Source: Microbacterium lacus
GTDB taxonomy: Bacteria > Actinomycetota > Actinomycetes > Actinomycetales > Microbacteriaceae
Reading direction: 5' to 3'
Length of the DNA stretch: 64,000 bases
Assembly (NCBI RefSeq): GCF_002812805.1
Contig: NZ_NMUM01000009.1
Coordinates: 1 to 64,000, forward strand
The notes beneath the pieces are model-generated. The model did not search any database and had not been told where the DNA came from. It saw only the letters and a program-made list of their open reading frames with translations. This document shows, in pieces, positions 1 through 8,316 of the stretch. How positions within the stretch are numbered: the first letter of the stretch is position 1; every line of letters starts with the position of its first letter. A program made the translations under genes and the position numbers.

Positions 1-28
1 TGTCGCGCGTCAGAATGTTTGGCAGGGG
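1..28. repeat. Left terminal inverted repeat of the IS3 element
   Basis: It shares TGTC-CGCGTCA and TTGGCAGGG with the reverse complement of the right end at 1322-1347. A one-base indel in the middle separates the two arms. Confidence 0.75.
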
Positions 29-73
29 TAGTTAGTTGCTGATGTAACGCCCCAGCTGAGAGGTCTGAATGTC

Positions 74-391
74 ATGAGTCGTCCACCGACGATCCCCGTG
101 GAGAAGAAGCTCCGCATCGTGTTGTCCGTGTTGCAGGGCGAGATCACGATCGCTGAAGCGGGCCGCCGTGAGAAGGTCTCGGAGCAGGCCATCGGGAACT
201 GGAAGCGCCAGTTCCTCGAGGGCGGCAGAGCCGGCATCGAGGCGGGTAAGTCCAAGCCCTCGACCCGCGAGCAGCAGCTCGAGGACGAGGTCGCCGAGCT
301 CACCCAGGCGCTGGGTGAGGCCGCGGTCGAGATCCGGGTCTGGAAGAAGAGCGCCGAGGGCCGCCTGGGCCCTTCGAGGACCTCGAGGTGA
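74..391 (+). CDS. IS3-family transposase OrfA
   Basis: A 105-residue protein with an N-terminal helix-turn-helix of the transposase_8 type (IAEAGRREKVSEQAIGNWKR, residues about 27-46), followed by a leucine-rich helix (residues 70-92) suited to multimerisation. OrfA proteins bind the terminal repeats. The gene ends in a 4-base GTGA overlap with orfB, which lies in the -1 frame, the arrangement that lets IS3 elements make an OrfAB fusion by frameshifting. I see no classical A6G slippery run near the overlap, so coupling may be by reinitiation. The ATG at 74 has no strong ribosome site. Confidence 0.85.
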   Translation: MSRPPTIPVEKKLRIVLSVLQGEITIAEAGRREKVSEQAIGNWKRQFLEGGRAGIEAGKSKPSTREQQLEDEVAELTQALGEAAVEIRVWKKSAEGRLGPSRTSR

Positions 392-1338
392 TCCGCACCG
401 AGGCGGGCATGTCGACCGCGAGGTTCTGTCAGCTGATCGACATGCCCGAACGCACCTGGCGGCGCTGGCAGGCCAAGGCGAAGACTGACCGGCCGCCGAA
501 GGGCCCGTGGCCGCAGCCGGCGCGAGACGCGGCCCGGCCGCTGGTGGTCGCGCATGCGTTGAAGAAGCCGGAGTGGGGCCACCGGAAGATCTGGGCGATG
601 ACCCGCCATGACGGACACAAGGTGTCCCAGGCGACCGTGCTGCGGCTGCTGCGCGATGACGGGCTGATCCTGCCATCGGAGTACCAGAAGCAGCGTCGAG
701 AACTCGCGAAGAACCGCAAGGCCGCGTTCGCACGAAACCCGACCGGCCCGAACCAGGTATGGCAGTTGGACTTCAGCGAGTTCGAGACCACCCAGGGTGG
801 GATCTGGAGGATCGCCGGCTGCCGGGACTGGTACTCGAAGCTCGAGCACCCGTTTCACACCTCGCCGACCGCGAACCAGCACGACGCGATCGCCGCGATC
901 GAACTCGCCCTCGTCGACTACGTGACCCTGTTCGGCCACCCCCTCGTCGACCAATGTCAGGTCGACGACGAGACCGGCGAGCTGCTGCCGGTCGTCACGA
1001 TCGTCACAGACAACGGCGGTCCATTCCGATCGATGAACTTCGAGCTGTTCATCATGCGCCACCCCGAACTGCGACACGTCCGCACCAGGGTGAAGTCACC
1101 GGGGCAGAACGGATCACGCGAACGCGGCTTCGGGACGCTGAAGTACGAACGGCTGTTCCTCGACGACATCCCCGACGCGCTCACCCTCGTCGAACGCGCC
1201 GAGGACTACCGCATCGAGTACAACGAGACCCGCCCTCATGAGGCGATCGCTTGGAACCGGCCGATAGAGGTGCACATGGGCCTGGCCGACCCGACCATCC
1301 CCAACTTCGAAATCGAAGAATCCCTGCCAACTACTTGA
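388..1338 (+). CDS. IS3-family transposase OrfB (DDE integrase core)
   Basis: A 316-residue protein with an HTH_21-like N terminus (PEWGHRKIWAM) and an rve integrase core. The catalytic acidic residues are visible: Asp in WQLDFSEF, Asp in VTDNGGPF, and Glu in SRERGFGTLKYE about 36 residues later, matching the DDE spacing of the IS3 group. It would catalyse strand cutting and transfer together with OrfA. It starts at a GTG overlapping the OrfA stop. No frameshift or stop interrupts it, so the element looks potentially active. The right terminal repeat overlaps its last codons. Confidence 0.88.
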   Translation: MIRTEAGMSTARFCQLIDMPERTWRRWQAKAKTDRPPKGPWPQPARDAARPLVVAHALKKPEWGHRKIWAMTRHDGHKVSQATVLRLLRDDGLILPSEYQKQRRELAKNRKAAFARNPTGPNQVWQLDFSEFETTQGGIWRIAGCRDWYSKLEHPFHTSPTANQHDAIAAIELALVDYVTLFGHPLVDQCQVDDETGELLPVVTIVTDNGGPFRSMNFELFIMRHPELRHVRTRVKSPGQNGSRERGFGTLKYERLFLDDIPDALTLVERAEDYRIEYNETRPHEAIAWNRPIEVHMGLADPTIPNFEIEESLPTT

Positions 1339-1347
1339 CGCGGGACA
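1322..1347. repeat. Right terminal inverted repeat of the IS3 element
   Basis: The repeat lies inside the last codons of orfB and just beyond, as is usual for IS3 elements. It ends in CGGGACA, which fixes the right boundary at 1347. Confidence 0.75.
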
Positions 1348-1594
1348 GTACCAGCACGGGCATCTCGTCGAGGAACTCTCCGCCCTGCACGCCGCGCACA
1401 CGGCCGCGTTCGACCGGTCCGATACCGGGTTCGGGCCGATCGGGTTCCACGAACGCCTCAGCCTCGCCATCCCCCGACTATCCCGCGCGTACTTCGGAGG
1501 ATGCGCACGCGGACACGACCCCGCAAAACCCCGCTCCTGGAACACGAACGAGCAGGAATGGGACGCGTGGACCTGCCAGGCCCACGCCCACTGA
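1348..1594 (+). pseudogene. 3' remnant of a gene cut by the IS element, unidentified
   Basis: An open frame with no start runs straight out of the IS right end and stops at 1594. It encodes about 81 residues, including FGPIGFHERLSLAIPRL and a Trp/His-rich end (EWDAWTCQAHAH). Its codon use is like its neighbours. The segment resembles C-terminal parts of small plasmid-borne proteins found near ssb and conjugation genes, but I cannot name the family. The 5' part lies outside the window. It sits 39 bases ahead of ssb, so the two were probably one operon. Confidence 0.6.
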
Positions 1595-1633
1595 GACCCC
1601 ACCCGGGCGTCTCACCAATGAAAGGAAGCAGAG

Positions 1634-2080
1634 ATGACCACCAAGATCCCGGTCGCCATCGAGGGGAACCTCACCGGCGACCCCGAACACGGCACCGGCG
1701 AATCAGGCAACGAGTATGCCCGCTTCACCGTCGCGGTCAACGACCGGCGCCTCAACGAGACCACGAACCGGTGGGAAGACGCCGGCACCGTGTTCCATCG
1801 GGTCGTCGCGTTCAACCAACAGTCCCGGCATATCGCCGACTCGCTCCGCAAAGGCGACAGCGTGATCGTCGCCGGGGACCTGCGGTTCGGGACCTACACC
1901 GACAAGGAAACCGGGCAGACCCGCGAAACCCGCGACATCGTCGCGGACAACGTCGGCGCGTCCCTCAAGTTCTCCAGCGTCGAGGTGGACCGCACCCCAA
2001 AAGCTGAAAGGCCCGCAGCAGACGCTACGGGCCCGACAGCAGTACCGGCCTCGTACGCCGGCACCGGAGTGATCCGCTGA
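1634..2080 (+). CDS. ssb: Single-stranded DNA-binding protein
   Basis: A 148-residue protein with an OB-fold at residues 3-110: VAIEGNLTGDPE, EYARFTVAVNDR, VFHRVVAFNQQSRHIADSLRKGDSVIVAGDLRF. This is the usual order for bacterial SSB. The C-terminal tail is short and ends in SYAGTGVIR. It lacks the acidic DDDIPF-type tip that recruits repair proteins, which is common in plasmid or accessory SSBs. AAAGGAAG lies six bases before the ATG. It probably coats single-stranded DNA during mobile-element transfer rather than being the chromosomal replicative SSB. Confidence 0.85.
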   Translation: MTTKIPVAIEGNLTGDPEHGTGESGNEYARFTVAVNDRRLNETTNRWEDAGTVFHRVVAFNQQSRHIADSLRKGDSVIVAGDLRFGTYTDKETGQTRETRDIVADNVGASLKFSSVEVDRTPKAERPAADATGPTAVPASYAGTGVIR

Positions 2081-2092
2081 CCTGAACCAACA

Positions 2093-2130
2093 GGAGCGGG
2101 GTGAGAGTCACTGTACTCTCGCCCCGCTCC
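2093..2130 (+). terminator. Strong hairpin after ssb
   Basis: GGAGCGGGGTGAGAGT pairs with ACTCTCGCCCCGCTCC across a six-base loop, with one G.T wobble. It starts 12 bases after the ssb stop. No long T run follows, as is often the case in high-GC actinobacteria. Confidence 0.7.
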
Positions 2131-2389
2131 GCTGCATATCCAACGCTCCCAGCCGTACGCGTGATGTAGATGCCACCCCGACTCGGTCTTGAAGACGTCA
2201 AAGACAAGACCTCCCCGACGCAGTCGGCTGCCTGGGGGGCCACCCACACAGCCCGTTGCCGTGCCTCAAGCGGCGGACCAGATTGACTCCCGCAAGCGCA
2301 TCGGAGTGTCCATCACGCGCCACCCCCCGCGCCCGCATAGAACGTGCGCTCAGGGATGTCATGCTTTGGCGATGGCTGCCACTCTTCGG

Positions 2390-3787
2390 TCACATGTTGA
2401 TCATGTGGCCGGCGAGGCCGTGGAAGGCTTCCTGCACGGCTTCGGACAGCGTCGGGTGCGTGTGCACGTTGCGGGCCGCTTCGAGGGCCGTGAGGTCCCA
2501 CTTCTGCGCGAGCGTGAGCTCGGGGAGCAACTCGGAGACGTCGGGGCCGATCAGGTGGCCACCGAGCAGCTCGAGGTGCTCGCCGTCGGCGATGAGCTTG
2601 ACGAAGCCGATGGGCTCGCCGAGGCCGTTCGCCTTGCCGTTCGCGCTGAACGGGAACTTCGCGACCTTGACGTCGTAGCCGGCGTCGCGCGCCTGCTGCT
2701 CGGTGAGTCCGAACGAGGCGACCTGCGGCGAGCAGAACGTCGCGCGGGGCATCATCCGGTAGTCGCCCAGCGTCTGGGTCTCGGCCTTGCCGATGGTCTC
2801 GGCGGCCACGACGCCCTGCGCCTCGGCCACGTGGGCGAGCTGCAGCTTGGCCGTGACGTCTCCGATGGCGTAGATGCCGGGGACATTGGTGCGCATGTAG
2901 TCGTCGATGTCGATCGCACCGCGGTCGGTGAGCTTCACGCCGGTGTTCTCCAGGCCGAAGCCCTCGACGTTCGCGGCGAAGCCGATCGACATGAGCACCT
3001 TGTCGGCCTCGATCGACGCGGGCGCGCCGTCCTTGGGCGTGTAGGTGACGGTGACCTTGTCGCCCGAGTCCACGACGGTCTCGACCTTGGTGGAGGTGAG
3101 GATGTCGACGCCGTACTTCTTGTACTGGCGCGCGATCTCCTTGGAGACGTCGACGTCCTCGTTCGGGAGCGCCCGGTCGAGGAACTCGATGATCGTGACC
3201 TTGACGCCGTAGTTGACCATGACGAAGGCGAACTCCATGCCGATCGCGCCGGCACCGACGATGACGATCGAGCGCGGCAGCTCGCGCGTGAGGATCTGCT
3301 CCTCGTACGTCACGACGTTGTCGCTCAGCGTGACGCCGGGAAGCAGGCGCACCTTGGAGCCGGTCGAGATGATCGCGTTGTCGAAGGTGAGCTGCTCGGT
3401 GGAGCCGTCGGCCTTCGCGACGGTGATCGTGTGCGCGTCCACGAACGAACCGCGACCCTCGTACTCGGTCACCTTGTTCTTCTTCATGAGGAAGTGGATG
3501 CCCTTGACATGCGTCTCGGCCACCGTGCGGCTGCGGTCCCACGCGGTGCCGAAGTCGAACGTCACGTCACCGGAGATGCCGAACAGCTCGGCCTGGTGGT
3601 GGAAGACGTGGGCCAGGTCGGCGTTGCGCAGGAGCGCCTTGGAGGGGATGCACCCGACGTTCAGGCACACACCGCCCCAGTACTTCTCCTCGATGATGGC
3701 GACCGAGAGGCCGAGCTGAGCGCTGCGGACGGCTGCGACGTACCCGCCGGGGCCCGCGCCGAGAATGACGACATCGTAATGAGGCAT
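2390..3787 (-). CDS. lpdA: Dihydrolipoyl dehydrogenase (E3)
   Basis: A 465-residue class I pyridine nucleotide-disulfide oxidoreductase. It reoxidises dihydrolipoamide on E2 or H proteins using FAD and NAD+. An FAD-binding GAGPGG lies at residues 10-15, the redox disulfide is Cys41/Cys46 in [13 protein letters not shown], an NAD-binding VGAGAIG lies near the middle, and the C-terminal HTHPTLSEA holds the His-Glu base. Length matches the family. I chose ATG at 3787 because [12 protein letters not shown] is the canonical start and GAAAGAAG precedes it; the open frame extends to 3901 without support. It stands alone, so it may serve several 2-oxoacid dehydrogenase complexes. Confidence 0.95.
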   Translation of the reverse strand: MPHYDVVILGAGPGGYVAAVRSAQLGLSVAIIEEKYWGGVCLNVGCIPSKALLRNADLAHVFHHQAELFGISGDVTFDFGTAWDRSRTVAETHVKGIHFLMKKNKVTEYEGRGSFVDAHTITVAKADGSTEQLTFDNAIISTGSKVRLLPGVTLSDNVVTYEEQILTRELPRSIVIVGAGAIGMEFAFVMVNYGVKVTIIEFLDRALPNEDVDVSKEIARQYKKYGVDILTSTKVETVVDSGDKVTVTYTPKDGAPASIEADKVLMSIGFAANVEGFGLENTGVKLTDRGAIDIDDYMRTNVPGIYAIGDVTAKLQLAHVAEAQGVVAAETIGKAETQTLGDYRMMPRATFCSPQVASFGLTEQQARDAGYDVKVAKFPFSANGKANGLGEPIGFVKLIADGEHLELLGGHLIGPDVSELLPELTLAQKWDLTALEAARNVHTHPTLSEAVQEAFHGLAGHMINM

Positions 3788-3851
3788 GACCCGTGATTTG
3801 CTTCTTTCGACTCTCGAATAGGTTCGTCCTGCCCTGAACAACGGGGGCATG

Positions 3852-4556
3852 TTAGCCGATGCGCCAGCCACGGTCGACGTTAAGGCTGTGCGCGGAGACA
3901 CCCCGGTTGAACAGGAGGAACTTCACGGCGTCGATGACGTCGTGAAGTTCTGCGAGCTTCCCACCGGGGGTCCGGCTTTCGTATGCTGCAACCGCTTCAG
4001 GTCGCGAAGCCCAGAAGGGGCTGTCGCCGATTATCCCCGGATGGAGAGCGTTGACCCGGATGGGTGCAAGCTCATGCGCCAAGGTGTTCATTAGCCCATC
4101 GATGCCGCCATTGACCGTGGACACTGTGGTGGATCCCGGGTACGGTGCGTCCTTGGCGCGGCCCCCAAACAGGACGATACCGGAGTCCACTGACGGCTCG
4201 ATGCGGTCAACGAGTGTGTGGACGGTTTCGGCGTAGCCAATCAGTTTAAGGGTGATGAGTCTCCTCGCACGAGCGAGGTTGTAGTCACGGATGGTATTCG
4301 CATCGCGCTCGATCGCGCTGAGCACGATTCCATTAAGGCGGCCGATGCCGTCCAGTTGCGCAGCGATGCCTTCCGGCTCGGACAGGTCCAGGGCGATTCC
4401 GTGCGCCAAGGGGCCGAGCTCGGCCGCGACAGATTCAGCTGTCTGTCTACTTCGGCTGGTCACGATGACACGGTCACCGCTGGCCACGAGGTCCTTTGCT
4501 AGTTCCAGCCCAATCCCGCTCGAACTCCCAGCAATGAGCACCGTACGATCAGTCAC
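3852..4556 (-). CDS. Degenerate short-chain dehydrogenase/reductase-like protein
   Basis: A 234-residue Rossmann protein. The cofactor motif AGSSSGIG (residues 8-15) and the C-terminal [17 protein letters not shown] are typical of SDRs. Aligning [12 protein letters not shown]...[11 protein letters not shown] with the usual Ser-x12-Tyr-x3-Lys block places Gly, Val and Asn at the three catalytic positions, so normal SDR catalysis is unlikely. GTG at 4556 is chosen because AAAGGAGA sits just upstream; an in-frame ATG at 4592 has no ribosome site. It lies 69 bases downstream of the dehydrogenase gene ending at 4626 and is probably co-transcribed with it. Confidence 0.8.
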   Translation of the reverse strand: MTDRTVLIAGSSSGIGLELAKDLVASGDRVIVTSRSRQTAESVAAELGPLAHGIALDLSEPEGIAAQLDGIGRLNGIVLSAIERDANTIRDYNLARARRLITLKLIGYAETVHTLVDRIEPSVDSGIVLFGGRAKDAPYPGSTTVSTVNGGIDGLMNTLAHELAPIRVNALHPGIIGDSPFWASRPEAVAAYESRTPGGKLAELHDVIDAVKFLLFNRGVSAHSLNVDRGWRIG

Positions 4557-4625
4557 GATCTCTCCTTTGATTGGACGACTGCTCCCTGACATCCGGGAGC
4601 ATCCCTCTGCAATTCGGGTAACGCA

Positions 4626-5489
4626 TCACAGTAGGTTTCGTCTCGTGACTTCTGCGATAGCGCCCCAGTCGGATGTCGCGAGCTCAGGATCGGCTAGGGC
4701 TCGTTCGAAGACCGAGAACAGGGCGGGCATCGTGGCGGGCTTCACGCCGCCGGCCTCGGCGAGGTCTCGAGCCAGGCCGAGGTCTTTGTACCCGAGCGCC
4801 ATCGAAAAGGCCGGCGGCGTGTGTCTGTGCGCGGCGATCTCTCGCCCGTACTCTGTGTAGGCCACGCCGGCGAAGAGGCTGCTAGTGAGCAACTCGACGA
4901 ACACTGAGGGATCGACGCCGCGCCTTTCGACCATCGTGACCGATTCGCCTAGAGCCTGCAACACGTGGATGAGGTTGTAATTGACCGCGACCTTGACCGC
5001 ATTCGCGTCGGAGGGGACTTGCCCGATCCGCCAGACTCGTTTGCCTATCTGATTCAGATGAGGCAACACCGCGTCGATGTGGTCGCTGGCACCCGCGGCG
5101 AGCAGGTGCAGCTGCCCTGCGGCTGCCGCGGACGGGCGACCGAGAACGGGGCTGGACACATATCCCGCGCCGGCCGCGGCGAATCTTCCCGTGAGTTGGT
5201 CAGCCGCTGTCGGGCTGATCGAGGCCAGATTCACATGGATGCGGCCCGTTCTTGTCGTTCCATCGTTCAGAACCTCTTCTGCAGCCTGATCGTTGGCGAG
5301 CATGCTGAAGGATATATCTGCAGCGAGCGCCTCAGACGGCGTCGCCACCGGCACAGCACCGATGGCCACGAGATCTGCGAGGGGGCCGGGGGATCTGTTC
5401 CAGACCAACACACTGTTTCCTGCGGCGATGAGTCGAGCCGCGATCTTTGACCCCATCGCGCCGACTCCGAGAAAACCGAGAGTCGTCAC
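4626..5489 (-). CDS. NAD(P)-dependent beta-hydroxyacid dehydrogenase (3-hydroxyisobutyrate dehydrogenase family)
   Basis: A 287-residue protein beginning with the nucleotide-binding FLGVGAMGSK motif. It has the 6-phosphogluconate/3-hydroxyisobutyrate dehydrogenase layout: an N-terminal Rossmann domain, a catalytic Lys in NAVKVAVNYN, and an all-alpha C-terminal domain with LGYKDLGLA. Such enzymes oxidise a beta-hydroxyacid or reduce a semialdehyde; the substrate cannot be read from sequence. GTG at 5489 makes a 4-base GTGA overlap with the upstream hydrolase stop and gives the usual TTLGFLG start, so it is preferred to the ATG at 5507. It forms an operon with the M24 and RidA genes. Confidence 0.85.
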   Translation of the reverse strand: MTTLGFLGVGAMGSKIAARLIAAGNSVLVWNRSPGPLADLVAIGAVPVATPSEALAADISFSMLANDQAAEEVLNDGTTRTGRIHVNLASISPTAADQLTGRFAAAGAGYVSSPVLGRPSAAAAGQLHLLAAGASDHIDAVLPHLNQIGKRVWRIGQVPSDANAVKVAVNYNLIHVLQALGESVTMVERRGVDPSVFVELLTSSLFAGVAYTEYGREIAAHRHTPPAFSMALGYKDLGLARDLAEAGGVKPATMPALFSVFERALADPELATSDWGAIAEVTRRNLL

Positions 5490-6868
5490 GACTGACCGCG
5501 TCCCCATGTCGTGTTCAGGTGCGACTGACTATCACGATTGGTGTTGAGTGGACCATCGATCGTGTAGTACTGACGGCCGGCGACGATGAGCTCCTCCGCA
5601 GGGAACTTGGTGATGACTTCGCATCCATCGGCGGTGACGACAAGCTCCTCCTCGATCCGCGCGGCTCCCCACCCATCCGCTGAAGGCCAGTAGGTCTCCA
5701 GCGCAAACACCATGCCCTCCTCGATCGTCTCTGGATGATCGAACGAGGTCAACCGTGAGAAGATTGGCTTCTCCCAGATCGACAGCCCTACGCCATGCCC
5801 GTACTGCAAGGCGAAGGCTTCCATCTCGTTGGCGAAGCCGAACTCCTGTGCCTCGGGCCACACTGCCACGATGTCGGCCGTCGTCGCCCCTGGCTTCACG
5901 AGGGCGATCGCGCGGTCCATATACTCCCGAGCACGTGTGTAGGCGTCGCGCTGCTTGCTTGAGGCGGAGCCCACAGCGAATGTGCGGTAGTAACACGTGC
6001 GGTAGCCGTTCCAACTGTGCAGGATGTCGAAGAACGCCGGGTCGCCGGGCCTGATGAGCCTGTCCGAGAAGACGTGCGGATGCGGCGAGCAGCGCTCACC
6101 CGAGATTGCGTTGACTCCCTCGACGTACTCCGAGCCAAGGTCATAAAGCGTCTTTGCGACCACCCCGACGGCCTCGTTCTCCCTCACGCCAGGACGTAGG
6201 AACCGGTGTAGCTCCTCGTATGCGGCATCGACCATCGATGCAGCCTGGGTGAGCAAGCGAATCTCGTCGGGTGTTTTGATGCGCCGCGCCTCCATGAACA
6301 CCTGCTGGCCGTCGACGACCTCGATGCCCTCCTTCTGCAGGGCGATCAGCACAGGAAGCTCGATCACGTCGACCCCGAGGGGCGCGTGGGCGAGTCCGAA
6401 CTTCTCGAGTTCGCGCTTGATCTTCTTTGCCAGATCGGTCGCCATCTCGGCGTCCGGCGGGAAGGCGCCTCGCAGCGTCGAAAGACCCGCTCGTGCGCCT
6501 GACTCCAGTCGTGGCCGCTTGGCGCCCTCGTGGGGCGCGTGTGGGTCCGCGTCCATTTCGGATGTCGTTACGTCCAACCAGGGGTTGTACAGTGCGTGGT
6601 GCTTGGCCGCCGAACCGAAGTCCCACACGATCGGATCGGTGTTACGGGTGAGTAGGGCGAACCGGATCAACTTGTCCATCGCCCACGTGCCGATATGCGT
6701 CGCGCTCATATAGCGGATGTTCGAGAAGTCGAAGGCCAAGACTGCGCCCAAATCGGATCGATTGAGTTGCTCCTTCAGCCTTCTTAAGCGCGCATCCCGT
6801 AGTCGCTCGAAGTCAACACGCGCTTCCCAGTCGACCGCATTGGTTCCTGTTGTTCCGGTGTTCTTCAT
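5486..6868 (-). CDS. Creatinase/Xaa-Pro peptidase (M24) family hydrolase
   Basis: A 460-residue protein with the two-domain creatinase/aminopeptidase P architecture. Against the metal-ligand pattern D-D-H-E-E, Asp281 (FFDILHSW), His358 (YGHGVGLS), Glu391 (FALETYW) and Glu406 (RIEEEL) are present, but the second Asp aligns with Cys292 in GYRTCYYRTF. The family includes prolidases, creatinase, ectoine hydrolase and the DMSP lyase DddP, so a small-molecule C-N or C-S substrate is as likely as a dipeptide. The ATG overlaps the RidA stop by one base (TGATG), and the 3' end overlaps the next gene, so the three are translationally coupled. Confidence 0.8.
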   Translation of the reverse strand: MKNTGTTGTNAVDWEARVDFERLRDARLRRLKEQLNRSDLGAVLAFDFSNIRYMSATHIGTWAMDKLIRFALLTRNTDPIVWDFGSAAKHHALYNPWLDVTTSEMDADPHAPHEGAKRPRLESGARAGLSTLRGAFPPDAEMATDLAKKIKRELEKFGLAHAPLGVDVIELPVLIALQKEGIEVVDGQQVFMEARRIKTPDEIRLLTQAASMVDAAYEELHRFLRPGVRENEAVGVVAKTLYDLGSEYVEGVNAISGERCSPHPHVFSDRLIRPGDPAFFDILHSWNGYRTCYYRTFAVGSASSKQRDAYTRAREYMDRAIALVKPGATTADIVAVWPEAQEFGFANEMEAFALQYGHGVGLSIWEKPIFSRLTSFDHPETIEEGMVFALETYWPSADGWGAARIEEELVVTADGCEVITKFPAEELIVAGRQYYTIDGPLNTNRDSQSHLNTTWGRGQS

Positions 6869-7254
6869 CAGATTGCAGCGATCGCGTCAATCTCGATGGA
6901 GGCGCCCTTGAAGAGCGAGTACACCCCGATCACGGTGCTCGCAGACGGCTCGTCGACTCTGACAACCCGGTCGCGCGTGTCCCGCCAGATCCCCAGCTTC
7001 TCCTGATCCAGTTCGGTGATGTAGACATTGACGCGGACGAGGTCATCGAATGACGCACCGCCCGCCTTGAGAGCGCGTTCGAGCTCAAGGTAGGTGAGTT
7101 CGATCGCGCGCGCGAAGTCCGCGGGCACCGAGCCGTCCTCTTCGAAGCCCACCGCGCCCGATACGAATAGCAAGTCCCCGGCGCTGACCTTGACACTGTC
7201 GGCGATACCCGGGATGACGGGCGCTGGATTGTGAGTGATTCGTCCGTTGGCCAT
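6868..7254 (-). CDS. RidA/YjgF/UK114 family enamine/imine deaminase-like protein
   Basis: A 128-residue protein of normal RidA length. GDLLFVSGAVGF, FDDLVRVNVYITEL and the C-terminal GASIEIDAIAAI match the family signature. RidA proteins hydrolyse reactive enamines and imines, and specialised paralogues sit in catabolic operons for nitrogenous compounds. The usual C-terminal IE(V/I)-A motif is present; the substrate-binding Arg of the deaminating subgroup (near the VRxxVY block) cannot be assigned with certainty. ATG at 7254 is chosen because GAGGA lies six bases upstream; the GTG at 7260 abuts that site. It heads the operon 7254 to 3852. Confidence 0.85.
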   Translation of the reverse strand: MANGRITHNPAPVIPGIADSVKVSAGDLLFVSGAVGFEEDGSVPADFARAIELTYLELERALKAGGASFDDLVRVNVYITELDQEKLGIWRDTRDRVVRVDEPSASTVIGVYSLFKGASIEIDAIAAI

Positions 7255-7322
7255 GTCCACTCCTCAGAAGGTGAGAGGGAGGACCGTCCGCCGCGTCGAC
7301 GTACTCGAGAGCTCCCTAGATC

Positions 7323-7335
7323 TGTTCAGTCAGAA
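7323..7335. promoter_or_regulatory. Possible operator upstream of the ridA operon
   Basis: GTTC-AGTCA-GAAC is an inverted repeat about 70 bases ahead of the RidA start, between two genes that both read leftward. A similar GTTCA/TGAAC repeat lies at 14665-14681. No promoter boxes are clear here, so the role is inferred. Confidence 0.25.
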
Positions 7336-7379
7336 CGATCATACATGGATCCAATTGTGAAGTGGTACTCAAATCCCCC

Positions 7380-8072
7380 TCAGGCCCGCGGTGGGATTAT
7401 CGTGTCGTCCTGGCGCAGAACCTGACGCACGGATTGCAGTCGATTGATGTGCGCGGGTGCCGGCTGCCCGTCGAACTGTAGAGGACTCTCGCCCAGCGGC
7501 CCTGTCACGAACCAGATCCCACGAGCCGCCCGGTCCGTGTCGTTGCGGTACAGGTGCGGACGGTGCGAGTCGAAGCATATTGAGTCACCCACATGCAATG
7601 TGAACGAGTCGAAATCGAGGAGGAGCGTCAACTCACCCTCTATCAGATACCCGTACTCGGTCCCAGAATGTCGCATGAGCTTGCCTTCGGCTGAACTGGA
7701 TGCACCCGGCTCATACGTCATAATCAGCGGATCGACCCCACGGTGCCCGGCATTCGCGAGTCGCTCCCAGGTGACACCGTTTTCCATCTCGATGGTGGGA
7801 TTCGCCTCTGCGCGTTGTACTCCGAGGCGCTGAATCTCCCGCAGCGCAGCGGTCGGCGCGGCATCCGACGGGACGATCTCCAGCAGCTCGTCCAGGGATA
7901 CGTTGAGGTGCGACACAAGTGCGTACAGCGTCGTGACGGAAGGATGGATCTTCCCAGTTTCTACTTGCGAGAGCATGCTCGGGGAGACCCCTATCGCTGA
8001 GGCAACCGCACGCAGACTCAGCTTCTGCTCTTCACGTGTTGCGCGGAGTCGTCGGCCCAGTTGCTCCTTCAT
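7380..8072 (-). CDS. XRE-family transcriptional regulator with C-terminal cupin
   Basis: A 230-residue protein. Residues 1-60 form an XRE helix-turn-helix (LSLRAVASAIGVSPSMLSQVETGKIHPSVTTL, in two parts). Residues about 120-200 form a cupin_2 barrel (MRHSGTEYGYLIEG, LHVGDSICFDSHRPHLYRN) with His and Glu ligands that could bind a metal and effector. This architecture (PuuR/SutR type) often controls neighbouring amine, amino-acid or sulfur catabolism. GGAGGAGGAGAC directly before the ATG at 8072 fixes the start; the open frame runs further upstream. It lies between the ridA operon (same strand) and a divergent enoyl-CoA hydratase, and probably regulates both. Confidence 0.85.
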   Translation of the reverse strand: MKEQLGRRLRATREEQKLSLRAVASAIGVSPSMLSQVETGKIHPSVTTLYALVSHLNVSLDELLEIVPSDAAPTAALREIQRLGVQRAEANPTIEMENGVTWERLANAGHRGVDPLIMTYEPGASSSAEGKLMRHSGTEYGYLIEGELTLLLDFDSFTLHVGDSICFDSHRPHLYRNDTDRAARGIWFVTGPLGESPLQFDGQPAPAHINRLQSVRQVLRQDDTIIPPRA

Positions 8073-8214
8073 GTCTCCTCCTCCATCTCTGGTCGGTTCG
8101 ATCACAGGTGCGGAAGACGGAAGGTATTGAGTGTCGCTTCCGGACTTCGGCGGTTCGGGCTGGTTGGCGGTGTCCACACTCCGAGAATAGCGTCCTGCTG
8201 TCGTAGAACTGTCC

Positions 8215-8248
8215 AGGCGTTCAGTGTTCCTTGACGCACCGAACGCCT
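8215..8248. promoter_or_regulatory. Inverted repeat in the divergent regulator/hydratase spacer
   Basis: AGGCGTTC and GAACGCCT are perfect 8-base arms separated by 18 bases, in the 244-base spacer between the XRE-cupin regulator and the enoyl-CoA hydratase gene. The position suits an operator for the regulator. Confidence 0.4.
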
Positions 8249-8316
8249 TCTGCGAGGCTGGACGGGCTACTGGGCGCGTTGCGTGGCCCGGAGGAATCTC
8301 ATCGAAGGAGAGACTA

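Larger units (their letters stand above)
1..1347 (+). mobile_element. Complete IS3-family insertion sequence
   Basis: Two overlapping transposase frames lie between imperfect terminal inverted repeats of about 26 bases. The left end begins TGTCGCGCGTCA and the right end, read inward, begins TGTCCCGCGTCA; both arms end in TTGGCAGGG. The TG...CA tips fit IS3 elements. The left tip coincides with the first base of the window, so the target-site duplication cannot be checked. The sequence right of the element continues an interrupted reading frame. Confidence 0.85.

Noticed and set aside
2189..3796. Long plus-strand open frame opposite lpdA
   Set aside because: It is a shadow of the lpdA codons on the other strand: valine-, aspartate- and arginine-rich with no domain, while lpdA has all family motifs.
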